The position numbers and the translations under genes are program-made. A stretch of 64,000 nt of DNA. Source: Siphonodentalium dalli. Taxonomy: Eukaryota > Mollusca > Scaphopoda > Gadilida > Siphonodentaliidae. Each line of letters starts with the position of its first letter. The first letter of the stretch is position 1. The notes under the pieces are model-generated. The model was not told the origin of the DNA. It was given only the letters and a program-made list of their open reading frames with translations, and did not search any database. The stretch is taken from contig CP136068.1 in assembly GCA_032622095.1 (NCBI GenBank), forward strand, positions 126,733,989 to 126,797,988, read 5' to 3'. Of this stretch, positions 11,001 to 26,000 are shown piece after piece.

Positions 11001-14000
11001 GAATGTGGACGCAAAGCTCGGAAAGAATTCACTCATACAGACAGTGATAAACGCAGTAGTTTCTATGACAATGTTGATGAAGATGACATGAACTTCACCT
11101 CTCAACAACATGGTGATTGGAGAGAAACACATGAAGAACTCCTCAACAATATACGGAGAGCAAAACGAGCTGCACGATACAGAACATTCAATGTTGCAGG
11201 TATGAATTGTATATTCACCACACGACAAGGACTTTTAACAGAATACACTGGCTGTTTATTTGATGTTTATGTAATATGCATGCTGTCCTTGTCTAATTTG
11301 GACAATACAGGTCAAGTTCGAATTCGGGTTCCACCCGCCAATTATTACCAGAGTTATGGCCATTTTTGTCGGAATTTGCACTCAATTTTCGTTTCTGGAT
11401 GATAACTTGGAGTAAGTCTGAACTGAATGCAATAAAATTGGTATGTGAGTTTACTAGCCCAAAATACAGATAGAGTTTAAATGGCTCTTTGTTGGAATTA
11501 CTACAGGTGTATTTTGCCACACCCTAGCGATGCGCTTGTTGTTCTTGTAAAGTTGTGGAAATTTATCATCTTAGAACTTATGGATTTGTCCAATGTTGTG
11601 TTTACTCGCTATGTTTTCAATCATATCTTTAGCCATGATTAATCAAACATACTAAAAGTTTCTGTATAATTTTTGTCTTCAGATGTTGAACAATGTAAAT
11701 GGTGTGGTAAAATTGTGAATTTTCGAGATGCTGAACATCACAAGCGTGTTTGTGAGATGCTGTTCAAAGCTCAAAACCATCCATTCAACGAGCGAACAAA
11801 ATACGACAGTAAAACCAAAAAAGCCAAAGAGGTAAGGCCATCAATGACCTTTTTGTATGCCCATGGAAAAACACTTGTATAATGTATTCAGTCTGTCTGT
11901 CTGTCCAGCCATCAACATTTTGGTATCCGTATGATAATTTTAGTAGTTGTTTTTCGATTGGATCAAAACTTGGTATGTGGTTTACTCACAACATAATATT
12001 AGCGCTGGACCGAAAAATCTTCTGGCCAAAAAAGTGACTAAATGAAATTTTTTGTGACCAAATGAAAATAAATTGAACCTTATGTCCATATTAAAAAAAC
12101 TATGCCAAATTAAATCTTCATTTTCTGGGCTCACAATTGATGACTAACTTATATTTTTTAAATATATAAGTAACTGACTCTATGTCACGTCGATGACATC
12201 ATGTTTGTCAAATAATCAAGTAACTGGGTGTGTTTAATAGTTGTCATCGCTGTTTTCGCCGAAATAAAATAACAGTCCTGTTGCTTATTATCATGATATG
12301 CTGAATACCTATTGTTGTATTAGTAACCTGTGTGGTGTGAAGCCCAGTTGTTATTGTAAGACATGATGCAGTTTACGACAAATTACGTAACTGATATGCC
12401 ATTGCTGGTACATCGAATTATAGGACGATACTTTTATGTATTTCACCTTACAGACCATCTTATCAACAAAATATGATATAACCAGTGCAGAGAATAAGTT
12501 TTTTGATGATTAGTAATCGCCTGTACAACCATCACCATTCAATCAACGTTCCCGTTACAAAATAAATTTGGGTTGTCATTGTATCTGAAGAACGAATCCC
12601 GTGTGTCCAAAACGGACCATATTTTGTCGCCTAACTTCGTTGATCTATTCAGCGCCTTTTGAGTTAGATTTCTGGCACCATTTGAGGAGCAAAAAAAGTT
12701 TGGCCAAATGAGATTTTTTGTGGCCATTTAAAAAAAAAACCAGAGTGAACACTGAACACATGGGTCTGGCAGTGCACTTGTTATTGATTAAAGTGATGTG
12801 AAACGTTATGGTGATCAAATAGAAATTGAGAATAATCTTGCTCAAATTTGTTATTTGTTACGAATATTAATCCAAATTGACAATACACAATGTCATTCTT
12901 ATATATTAATTAATTGCAATGACCCTCGATGTGAAATCATTTGTGTTAGATTATCACCGATAGTCCCAAATAGAGATTTAAATATTTACAATTCGGCATA
13001 GTTCAGACGATGTTTTCTATGGAGTGGTATGGTCGATTTCTTTGAAATTTGACATTTTTCGGCACACTCTTCAGGACACCTCCCTCGTCCAATCATCTCT
13101 AAACATCATATGGAACTTCAGGGTGACCTCTAGATAGAACCTTCAATTTTTTTCCAAAATGCGTTAAAAATTACGGCCGCCAGCATCAACACACCTGCAG
13201 CTCGTATTTTTTTGGGAACTGTTTGGAAAATTTACAGGCATGTCTAGGATCGCCTCTAGATGGGAGCTATTGAATTTGAACGATTTTCAATTAAAAACCT
13301 TTGAATTTACTCTTTGCATGACTAAATCTTTCAGCACATTCTACAGACAACATCCCTCATCTGATCATCACCAGACTTCATATTGAACTTCAGGGTGACC
13401 ACTACATTGGAGCCGAGTTTTGTTAAAAAAAATGACTGGCTGCGACCATCTTGGATTTTAATTGATATAGATCTCATGTTCACATCTAGTATCACATACA
13501 CATTTATCATTCCACATTCCACATATCCCTCTCCATGTTGAGCTACAGTCTCATGGACACTTTAATTTTATCCTCAAGCCTGAGTTTAGTGTGCCTGTCA
13601 TTTGCAGAATGAGGTCCCCAGAGAGTGAATTTAGTGACGCTATCCCACATAGCGGGATAGTATCACTAAATTCACCCTCTGGGGACCTCGTTCTGCTTTG
13701 GCCTCATCTTCTCTGGAAAGTTTCTTTAATATAAAATTTCTATAGAAACTTCTTCGAGATTATATTTCTTTTTTAGCTCAACTTTGTAAAGTTTGAGCTA
13801 TTGCCATGGCTTGGTATCCGTCGTGCGTGTGTGTGCGTGATTCGTCAACAAATTTCCTTTAGCACGGGCTACAGTTCATACCTTTGGTCCGATTATTATG
13901 AAATTTGTCATGGATGTTGACATTGACATGCAGATGGGAACGAGTCATTTTGGGGTCATTCGGAAGAAAACATGGCCGCCAGTGGCCATCTTGGATTTCA

Positions 14001-17000
14001 AAATTCAATCCATTAGCACGGGCTACAGGCCGTACTGTTCGTCTTATTGTCATGAAATTTGTCATGGATGTTAATATTGACATGTAGATGGGAACGATAA
14101 ATTTTGGGGTCATTCAGCCAGCAGCAGCCATCTTGGATTTTACTCTTTGTATGACTAAATCCTTTAGCATGGGCTACAGGTCATACCTTTAGTCTGATCA
14201 TCATAAAATTTGTCATGGATGTTAACAATGACCTGTAGATGGGAACGAGTCATTTTGGGGTCATTCGGCCGAAAAACATGGCCGCCAGCAGCCATCTTGG
14301 ATTTTACTCTTTGTATGACTAAATTCTTTAGCACGGGCTACAGGTCGTACCTTTAGTCTGATCATGAAATTTGTCATGGATGTTAATATTGACATGTAGA
14401 TGGGAACGATTAATTTTGGGGTCATTCGGCCAAAAAACATGGCCGCTGGCGGCCATCTTAGATTTTACTCTTTGCATGACTAAATCCTTTAGCACGGGCT
14501 ACAGGTCGTACCTTTGGTCAGATCATCATGAAATTTGTCATGGATGTTAACAATGACATCTAAATGTGAATGAGTCATTTTGGGGCCGTTCGGCCAAAAA
14601 ACATGGCCGCCAGCAGCCATCTTGGATTTTACTCTTTGTATGACTAAATCCTTTAGCACGGGCTACAGGTCGTACTGTTCATCTGATCATCATGTCGTGG
14701 GTGTTAATATTGACTTGTAGATGGGAAACGAGTAATTTTTAGGTCATTCGGCCAAAAAACATGGCCGCTGGCAGGCATCTTCGATTTTACTCTTTGTATG
14801 ACTAAATCCTTTAGCACGGGCTACAGGTCGTACCTTTAGTCTGATCATCATAAAATTTGTCATGGCTGTTGAAATTGACATGTAGATGGGAACGAGTCAT
14901 TTTGGGGTTATTCGGCATTAAAACATGGCTGCCAGTGGCCATTTTGGATTCTACTCTTTGCATGACTAAAGCTATCAAATGTTTTTGAATTGTTGGAAAA
15001 CATAGCCGCCAGCAACCATCTTAGATTTTACTTTTATATACATGTATATATATATCTTTTCATGTTGATAAACTAGTATTAGACATTCAACTTTCCACAT
15101 TCCTAATCACTCCATCGACAGTAACACATTAAATTATTCCCTTTCCAAGTTGAGCTACAGTGTCATTGACACTTTCATTTAGCTTAGATTCTCTATCTAT
15201 ATCCCCAAGCTGGCAGACAACACATTGCATAATCAAGATTCCCAATGGGTGTACATCACACTATTCACATTTGTGAACTTCAATCTGATTCTATGTCTCC
15301 CATAGCAAAAGAACTATGCAGAATGAGGTAGCCAGAGGGTGAATTTGGTGATGCTAGCCCGCTATGCGGGATAGCGTCTAAATTTACTGTCTGGGGACGT
15401 CATTCTGCAAATAACAGACACTCTATAATCAGGCTTGTTTATCCTCCTACAGTATGCTGACAGTATTAAGAAACCAAAGGCGGCCTTCGGATTCAGAGAT
15501 TTTCATGACAGAGGGTCCCCATCGCCTGGCCCATCAAGGTCAGCCTCGACGAATTCGGCGAACACAGGTACATTCTTTCCTGACATCAACGAGCATAACA
15601 GTGGTGTGCACAGCCAAGAATGGAATGGTATTTTGTATGCTTACACCTGTAGCATGTCAGAGAGACATCAAAACCATATACTTAACCCTTTCATCACGGG
15701 AGTTGCGCTGGTGCAGCATTAAAGATCCTGTGCCAGTGCATTCTCTTATTTAGCAAGTCTCCCATAGGCAGCCTCACATATGTAAGAGAATGCACTGGCT
15801 TACTAGGTGAAGGTAGATATTGTTAGGCCAATGTTTTCTCTTATATATGCGAGACTCCCTATGGGAGACTGGTACACATATATATAAGAGAATGCATTGG
15901 CACAGGGTTTTCCTAAATTTCAGGAAGCTCCAGTCATGGAAGGGTTAAAAGATAAACATATAGTAGTATTCACAATTCGAAATATTTTTAAAGGCTAACA
16001 AAAATAATGTTCAGCAGACCATTTCTTTTTATGAGGAAATTTTTTATTCAGCTTTTTCGTCCCTCATAGTTGAATCTACTTGTCCAAGCAATTATTCACT
16101 TTCTGATTAAAGTTAGTTTTTAAGAAATATACATACATTATATCAACATGGAAACTGCAATTTTGAGATGGGGTAGACTTATTTCAGAAGTTTAATCACT
16201 CTTTTGTGACTTTCAGTATTTTTGCAACTTACAGTTTTACATACATATTTTTAAATTATTCTTCAACATTCCTAAGCTTTTATTTTATTCCTTTAATTGT
16301 TTTGAAACTTGACAAAGATTTAACTTAACCCTTTACCCAAAAACCGGCCAAAACCGGCCAAATAAAGCTTCAACAGCCTAAGATATCTTCGGTCTGTCTC
16401 AATAGAACCATACAAATATGGATATCATTGGAACCGGCTCCTTGACCACATTGTGATAGTTACAGTTATGCCCTGTGCCAATGCATTCTCTTATATATGC
16501 GAGTCGACCATAGGTCGCCTCGCATATATAAGAGAATGCATTGGCCTAAAAAAAATCTTTTTTTAACACTTTTTACCATTTTTTCTTACATTCTTTAACA
16601 ATTTTATAATTTTTAATGTGTTAAGCCAATGCATTCTCTTATATATGCGAGGCGACCTATGGTCGACTCGCATATATAAGAGAATGCATTGGCACAGGGT
16701 AAAAAAAATCACGACTGTTGGGTAAAGGGTTAAATGGAAACATGTGCACCTGAGGAGATGGCTCCATAAAAGCGTCTAGCGCTAGATGCCAAAACCTATT
16801 TTTGGCTTTCAGACTTCTTCATCACATGAATGTATAATATTTTGTGATATTCATAGTTAATTTTTTGTGATGATTAAATGTTTAGACCAAACCTGTGCAC
16901 CTGTGCTTGGGAGTTTTTTTCAGTATAATAGTATTATAGCATGTCTGTCATTTGCCGAATGAGGTCCCCAGAGGTGAAGTTAGTGACGCTATCCCGCATA

Positions 17001-20000
17001 GCGAGCTAGAATCACTAAATTCACCCTCTGGGGACCTCATTCTGCTTAGGCCTCATCTTTGGAAGGTTCTTTATTATCAAATTTCAATTTCAATTTCAAT
17101 TTCAATTCTATTTCTTTTTTAGTTTAGTTTCTCTATATCCCCAAATTGGCAGACAACAAATTGCATAATCGAGGTTCCCAATGGGTGTACATCACAATAT
17201 TCACCATTTGGGAATTTCAATCTGAATCTATGTTAGACGAGGCTGTGCCGAATGAGGTCCCCCAGAGGGTGAATTTGGTGATGCTACATAGCCCATTGTG
17301 TGGGATAGTGTCACTAAATTCACCCTCTGGCGACCTCATTCTGCAAATGACAGACACGCTATAATCAGGCTTGTGTGTGATCCCTAACCTATGTGAGATT
17401 GCAGTTGTGTTGAGCCAATTTCAGCAACTAATACACATTACAATTGCTGCTTCTTATTATTCACATACAAAATTCTTCAAAATTTATCGACAATCTCAAG
17501 AAAAACAAATAACCGTAGAAAGCAGTCCCTTCTCCCATATGGAAAGTTAGAAACTACATTGGTAATGATTCCTCTCTGATGATGCTGTACTAGTTCATTG
17601 CACCCTAACATTAACCCTTTACCCAACAGAAGGGCCCTGTGCCAATGCATTCTCTTATATATGCGAGTCGACCATAGGTCGCCTCGCATATATAAGAGAA
17701 TGCATTGGCTTAACACATTAAAAATTATAAAATTGTTAAAGAATGTAAGAAAAAATGGTAAAAAGTGTTAAAAAAAGATTTTTTTTTAGGCCAATGCATT
17801 CTCTTATTTATGCGAGGTGCATTGGCACAGGGCATAACTGTAACTATCACAATGTGGTCAAGGAGCCGGTTCCAATGATATCCATATTTGTATGGTTCTA
17901 TTGAGACAGACCGAAGATATTTTAGGATGTTGAAGCTTTATTTGGCCGGTTTTGGCCGGTTTGTTGGGTAAAGGGTTAATAGATTTCCATGTTATTATGA
18001 TGAGTGAAACTATCCTTTGACTAAAGAAGCATGGTTACAAATATGATACATGTAACATGTTGTGATGTATGAGGCCTTTGATTGATGGTACATTTAAGAA
18101 ATAACTCTTGTTTCAATTAAGTTTATGAGTTATAACTGGAAAGTTTGAAGATATTAACTTCTATAATGTGCGTATTGCAGTTATAGAAAATTAATCTTCA
18201 AACTTTTTTGGTTATAACTCATAACCTTAATTGAAACAAGAGTTATTTCTTATAATTTAATCCGTCATTTCACCGGAGAAGCACCAAAAAGTAGAAGTTG
18301 GAAGAATAATGAGCGTATAACATTGAGACTATTTCCAACAAAAAAGACACGTTAAGTTGAAAGAGACACCTGTCACTCAAAACTGGTGTTCATTGAGCGT
18401 TTTTGATTTGCTAGTCAAAACTGATAATTGTGTGCCACCGGGCAGCTGCAACTTGCACGTGGGTTTTATATCTTCGACCGCGGTCACACAAACCCATGTT
18501 GGTTTTAATTTCAGTGTTCATTTCTTTGCAATGTTTAATCTTGTTGATTTGTCTGGTTACTTGTGCACTGAATATTAGCATCTAGTACGGTTATTGTCAA
18601 TACAGTCATGCCCAAAGGAATTATGAAGCAGCACCGAAATTTCATGTTAAATCGTAGGAAGTATCGAACAGTTTCCAGGTACATTTTTTAGGCACGCTGT
18701 ATTGGTGTGGTCACTCGACGCTGCTGTCATAGTGGGGAAAGTATTCAAGAAATTTAGGTTATCGAGAAATAACTTTAATAGCTAAATGTGGGACAACCAA
18801 TGGTTTTACAGTATTATGTGGATTGATAGCTTATTAAATTATTATGTTTTGTTTTGGCCATGCAAAGTCAATATTCTGTTTCTCAGGCCAAAAAATTGTA
18901 AAAAGCATGTGGGCATGGTTTTTAATTTAATATTTTATTTCTGGGGCACACGCCACCTGTGGCCATTATTATCCAAAGAAATATCCACAAAAGTTAGTTG
19001 ATAGACTCCATATGATTTATTTCAACCAATAAAGTATCATTGACATTATCATTGTATCATTGAATTTGCAGATGCAATTCATTATGATGGTTATGTATTA
19101 ATTGGAAATTTAAATCTGGAAATGGGTATGTTCAATCTCAGTTCGGAGCAAGATTTATAAACATACCGCGATAATATGATTACCAATTATAATTTTTATA
19201 CGCCCTTTTAAAAAAAGGTTGTATTATGTAATCAGTCTGTCCGTCCATCTGTCTGTCCATTCATTAACATTTTTGGTTTCCAATCGATAACTCCATTTTG
19301 GATTATTTGATCTAAACCAAAGTTGGTTCCCAAGTTCGAATATGGGTTCCGTCCAATTATATTTAAATGAGTTACGGCTCTTCTTTGACTAAGAATTTGA
19401 CCAATTTCATAATATTTCGGTTTCTGACCAATAACTCCAGTTTTGATTGTTTGATCTGAACCAAAGCTGGTATGTGTATTTCCCAGCTAAAACTACAGGC
19501 CAAGTTCGAATATAGGTTCTGTCTAATTATTTTCACATCAGCCATTTTTCGACTTAAAATTTGACCGCATTTTGGCATTGAAATTAGGGGTATACCAGAT
19601 ATTCTTCAAATGTAAGTATTATTTCCAACAAATAATATGTGAATAAAAAGGTTGCACGCTCGGGGTTACCAGACTGCGGGCCTGAGAAACGGGAAATCAG
19701 TCCAATTTAATACCCATACATTACTTTTACTTCTGGAGTGAAAAATGTTTTATTTCAGTTGAGGAAGCTCAGATCTAGTAGATTTTGCTTTTTTAAATCT
19801 GTTTATTTTCACTGCCGCGAATTGTCAGTCTAGCAAAAATTCCACCCGAGGTATATATGGGACATGTGCGGATGCTGTAACGAGAGTTTTGGTGTTCATA
19901 CAAGGTCGATGCTAGCGATGATTGCTTTGGTAATCGGAAATGATTCTCGGAATAAAAGACGACGAAAATTATCGCCAGAAACAAAATTGATAGTATCTTG

Positions 20001-23000
20001 AGATAGTTGCAATACGGATACATTGGTAATACTTATTCTTGATTCAATAATCATGTTTTATGCATGAAAATAGACATGTTATAATAGAATGACGATAACA
20101 TTTGAAAGAAGATGTTTGTGTATAATTGTGATCACACATGCTGGGGAATTCCAGTTCGAACCAGGCATCACCATGTATGAAATTTAAGGTGGAGAAAACA
20201 ATTAAATTTCATAAATCAAAATATAATGGGTGGGTTCCTCGACTCAAATCAGATATTTCTCACCCCAGAAGCTGAAGAAATATTAATTGTGGGGTGTTAA
20301 ATCGGACGGGCATCTTTGAAGAAGATATTTTCAAATTTCTGAGGTACCGTACATGTATCTTCAGACCTGTGAAATTTCAATTCTATTCAAATAACATGCA
20401 GTGGTCTATACAGTAATGCCCTAAATAATCGACACCTTTATTATGGGTAATTTTTCAGGATTTAGTCGGAAATATGGCTTGTTGCAATTCATTGGAAAGC
20501 TCTCAGTGAGAGGTTTCCGATGAATGGCAACAAGCCATATTTCCGACTAAATCCTGAAAAATCACCCATATTTCTGCTGTGGTTAAGGAGTCGATTATTT
20601 AGGGCATTACTGCAGATGGATAGTTTGCCTTCCATTGATTCTTGTTGTGTTATTTGCAAGCCTGCAAATAGTGTGTCTGTCATTTGCAGAATGAGGTCCC
20701 CAGAAGGTGAATTATAGTGAAGCTATCCTGCACGATGGGCTAGCATCACCATATTCACCTTCTTGGAACCAACAAGGATCAGATTGAAGTTCCGATGTTG
20801 AAGTTGCCGATGTTCACCCATTAGTCACCTTGATTATGCAATTTATCTTCTGCAAATTAGGGGATATGGAAACTTCCTGTGAGGGAATAATTAACTGAAA
20901 ACAATGTTAATTTGAGACTATAGACACTTCCCAGAAGATGAGGCCTAAGCAGAATGAGGTCCCCAGAGGGTGAACTTGGTGATGCTAGCCAGCTATACGT
21001 GATAGCGTCACTAAATTCACCCTCTGGGGACCTCATTCTGCAAATGACAGACACGCTATATTCAGGCTTGGTTATATGTATAGTAATGCCCTAATTAATG
21101 GACTCCATAACCACAGCAGAATTATGGGTAACTTTTCAGGATTTAGTTGCTAAATCCTGAAAAGTTACCCATAATTCTGCTGTGGTTATGGAGTCGATTA
21201 ATTAGGGCATTACTGTATTTCTAAGTTTCAGGAACATTCCATATGTATTGTTATTAATTATATATTCTGGTAGGGTTCTTTATTCTCAAGGTTCTTTGTT
21301 CCAAAGGTTCCTTATTCTGAATGATAACTTTAGTTAAAGGTACTCAATCTGATCAGATGCTCCTCAATTACTATTTCTTTGGCTTCGGGGGTAAAAAATA
21401 TTTGAATCGAACCCACCCTTCAAAGCTCAGTGATCAGATATTGATTTTTGAAGTTTGTTATTTCTCGAGATGTGTAATAATATGTGGCCCAGAAATTCGT
21501 GGTCAAATGGAGGGTCTCGGACAAAATTGCGGATGAAGATGGATAACTCTAAAATCAAGTGGTAATACGGAAATTTGATACTATAGTTGACAGTGGTTAG
21601 CATTATTTCGTGGCAATAAATTGATTCTGATAACTAAAGCATATTTTGAAGAAATCTTGTTTTTGTTGTATATTGATGGTATGGGACCATCTGATCGGAT
21701 TGAGTACCTTTAAAGATAACTAACTGCCAGAATGGAATGAAATTTGGAATAAAAGTCTACAACCATAACATGGATCAAGTTCAATTTTGTGTTTTATGCT
21801 CCCGACCCTCCTAAGGAGTATTCGGGGGTATATTGTGGAGACCTTCGTCATGTCCTTCCATCCGTCCATAACAAACAGAGTTATGGCCCTTTGCTGGACT
21901 TAGTCTCGTCCTTTCGTCTGTCCATAACATACATTTCACAATACAGCTCAAGTATCGATAGTCCAATTTAGATGTCCTTTGGTATGCCGGTAGACCAGCA
22001 TTGTGATAAGGATCTCCACATAGTGCAGGTTTTGTCCGCACTTTCTTGAGTTATGACCCTTTGTGTAAAGCGCGTCAATGCATCCATAACAAACATTATG
22101 CAGTGGATGTATTTATTAATTGATTTCGTTTTCCTTTGGCATGGTGATAGCGCATGTTGGGGGAAAGGATATGCACATACTATGGGTGAATAGGTCATTG
22201 TCGCATGGTTTCGAGCAAAAAGACACCCAGGATCTCTCAAGCGAGCAAAAAGACACCCAGGATGTCCCAAACGTGCAAAAAGACACCCAGGATCTCAAAG
22301 TCTCACAAAACAACGGGAATTTAGATTAGTCGTCTGCTATATATTTATTAATATTATTATTATAATTATTTGTTTGTGATCGGAATGAAATATCAACGGA
22401 ATTTAAATGGACATATATAACATCCGCTTTGAGTCTGACTGGCAGTCCAGTTCAGTATTAATAAATAGCAGACGACTAATGTAAATTCCCGTTGAGTTTG
22501 AGATCGGGGTGTCTTTTTGCACGTTTGAGAGATCCTGGGTGTCTTTTTGATCGAAACCATGCGACAATGACCTATTCAGCGTAACTATGGGTTTTGTCCA
22601 TTAATTTTTACCAGAGTTTCGTCCCTTGTTTGACTTGGAAATTTGTGTCGAGTGATAGAACATTTCAGCTTGTAACTTGGGCTTCTGATTCAGTTGTGCT
22701 TGGGTATGTTGATAGTACAGCTCGGGGGGAAAGGATAGCAACTTACTACGGGTCTCATCCATTCATTTTTACCCGAGTCGTAGCCCTTGTTTGACTTGGG
22801 AATTTCTGAATTTTGTCTCTGTATGAACATTTCAGCTTGTACCTTGGGTGTGGATCATTAGGTTTGGTTGTGCTTTGGAGTATTGATAGCCCAGTTTAAG
22901 GGGAAAGGATACTCACTTCTTGGAATTAGAAAATACAAAAAAAAATTCCATTCATTGCCTACTCTCTAAACTGAGCATTGGCGGCATATGCCATACTTGT

Positions 23001-26000
23001 CATTAAACTTGTTTATTATACTATAGCGAACGTTGGTGTCAATTCTCACACAATTTTTTTGTCTGATTTTTATTTACTGTGAATTTTGGAAATTGGCCTC
23101 AGATTTTCGGCAATATTTTGACGATGACAGGGAAGCATAACTATGTTATCAGTTACACATACCAGCATCTCTTCATGATTCATGCACATATTTTGATAAA
23201 ATACGTCATTAGCAAAGACATTGTGATGAAATTTCAGAAGTTAGCTTGTTTATCTTCGATGAAAACTGAAAGAATGTTATAAATAACGTTCATTGTCATT
23301 CATAAATTAGGACTGTTTAACTTTCAAACTAAACAGAATAACTTTTTAAATACATTGGATGGCTATGATCGGACATTTGTAAGATCATTAAAATTCACCT
23401 ATAAATCTAATGATGTGCCGATATTGCAACAAGTATCGTACAAGGTATAGTTTCAGATTTGTCTTCAGCCGGCAATCCAATTGCACCAAATGAGTCTGTT
23501 ACTATAAATAGAAAAAGAATAGTATGCAAGTAGGAATCCTACTGAGGTACTATTTTAAAATAGCCAATCAGAACGTGAGAAAGTCACGTGAGATATAATT
23601 TCGTAAATAGTATACCAGTGTGCAGCCAATCAGAAAATCGAGAAAGTCACGTGAGATATAATATAGTGCAGAAAACATTTCTGGTTTCCTATCAATGCCG
23701 TTCATTGGCATCAAGTTCTGAGAACTTCCCGCTGTGAGGAACAGATTTCTGTGGCCGTGGGTGGAAAAATAGGTAACCTCACTGAGGTGACCACAATTCT
23801 CCCATTCAGTTATAAAAGTATACATGGGAACAGTCTATTCTTCATCTGGAGGGATGTTCAGGAGATATAAGCAGATGGCAGATAACAGAAAGTGCAAAAG
23901 AATTTCTATTCATTGGTTGGAAATGTTCAAATAATAAGTTCCTATGGTCTTGTTGAACTTATTATCTGAACATTTCCTAAGGATAACTACTCATCAATGA
24001 GTTTTAGTATTTTTTAGTTATAGTTTTTACTATAGAAAGGGTTAAGCTATTCATATATATAAGCATTATGTCATATTTCTTAAAGGGAGAATGTACCTAA
24101 ATCCAGCCATTTATCTCCTGATATACTCAACAGTAAATATGAGGAAAAAAATAATTAATATCAGTCAAGAATTAATCGATTGATAATTAAATACACTACC
24201 ATACACAAAGAACCACATATAACAACCTGATAATTATAACGAAAATTTATTAAAAGGCTTAAGGTATTTACTCATTTTCATTATAGTTTTTATGTGCGCT
24301 ATCATATCTCTCTTATGTTGTGACTGTAAAATAAATAACATATAGCCCCTGGAACAGTATTCTTTGATTGATGGCTAACCCTGATATAATGCGCTATTTT
24401 CCAGGATCAACATCACCGGATGGAGGTGCAACACACAGGTCAAATCGCTCAAAGGGTCATTCAAAATCAAACAGCAAATACAACAGGTAAAACACTGGGA
24501 ACAGAGTACAGTAATGCCCTAAATAATCGATTCCTTAACCCTTTGAACCCTGGCTCCCCACAACGATCGACAACCTGACCCTGGGCTCCCAGTGGTATTT
24601 TTTATATTGTGGCCAGTGTTTAGATGTATGGTGTTGTTTATGTCCAAGTGGTGTCACATTTCTGAAACTTTAGATGTATGTTCCCCATGGACCACTGATT
24701 ATTTTACGATCTGGTTACATTGCCACGTGGTCACTCCCTGGTAACGGTTGCTAGGCATCTACCCGATATTGAAAGTAAAATACAATTATAGCTTTTACAG
24801 TCGTAATTCAAGCCCAAAGAAATGGCGTTTTTGATGCAGTCAACACCCTATTGTGAAATTTGAGATATATCTGGCCAGAATTCTGATCCTAACTTGTATT
24901 TAAGGGTAGCAACGGTTGCTAAGCAATTACCCCAAATGATCGAATGACACCATTGCCCTGTGAATCCAATTGTATTATGCCCCAATTTAGACATTCTTAG
25001 CATGCACATGCTGATGGTTATGTTCAAATGGTGCTACAGGTCTGAAATTTTACAGGTATGTTCCCATGGGCCACTGTGTATTTTTTTTAGAACGGTATTC
25101 TTTGCCACACGATCACTCCCTGGTAACGGTTTCTAAGCAACTACCCGGAACTGAAAGTATAATGCAATTATAGCTTATAGCGTCGTATAATTCCGCGCTA
25201 AGAAATGGCATTTTCTATGCAGTCAATACCCTATTGTGAAACTGGAGATACATCAGGTCAGAAGATTGAGCCTACATGTAGTTTGTATTTAACGGTATCA
25301 ATGGTTGCTAAGCATATAGCCCAAGTGATCGAATGACACCACTTCCCTGTGCATTCAATGGCATTACGTCCCTTTTTAGACATCGCCTATAGGGCACGGG
25401 GATGGTCATGTTCAAATGGTGCCACGAGTCTTAAACTTTACATAATTGCTCAATAATGCACGATTTGACCACGTGTTTGTAATGTGCACGCACAAGTAGA
25501 TTGGACTAGATGGTATTGTGACCATGCAACCCATTTCCACAGTACTACTCTGGTGCAATGTCAAAACGTGAAGCTGTATAACGCAAATTTATGTACTATG
25601 GAGATCCTTGATGTGATTGTATCATTTCACAAAAATCCATACATTTATCATTTTATCCTATGCACATGCGCGAAACAAATCGACTCAAATAAGAAACTGC
25701 GTGCGCATTCCTCACATATGACAGAACACTGATTATGTATGCAATACTAATTTAAACCAAAAAGAGTGATCGAAATGGTGTCTTTCTACAATCCTGCGAA
25801 CCGCGCAACAATGTAGAGCTTTACCCGAATCGCTTCAAATAATGTACGTTTGTTGAATTCTGTGCTGTGCGCATGTTTTTCTACCCCAACCAGTCAGCAA
25901 CAAACTCATACACATGCACCCATGGCACTGCTGAAGTTCCTTGGGATCATTTACACAGATATAAGTGGATATACCAATGGTTATAACATGTATACTCATG

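Larger units (their letters stand above)
11832..15452 (+). other. Intron 4 of the J-domain gene
   Basis: 3.6-kb phase-0 intron. 11880-12790 is decayed repeat (GGCCAAAAAAGTGAC and a related GGCCAAATGAGATTTTTTGT) with no gene. 12788-13005 resembles sequence after 45600. 13010-13566 is a fragment of the same family as the nested element at 13778. The final part is a family A element ending 15 bp before exon 5. Confidence 0.7.
15568..24404 (+). other. Intron 5 of the J-domain gene
   Basis: 8.8-kb phase-1 intron, the largest. Transposons listed separately occupy about half. 15949-16324, 18261-19190, 19610-20400 and 22930-23560 hold no gene I can support; 20221-20320 is a relic of the AGGTACTCAATC family (GGGTTCCTCGACTC). 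19195-19600 is the decayed marine-type dispersed repeat. Confidence 0.7.

Noticed and set aside
20150-20175. tRNA or SINE B-box-like GTTCGAACC
   Set aside because: No A box at the right distance, no cloverleaf, no SINE tail seen.
22213-22302. CRISPR-like direct repeats (30-bp period)
   Set aside because: Three contiguous units without spacers, part of a eukaryotic fold-back with the inverse on the other arm.
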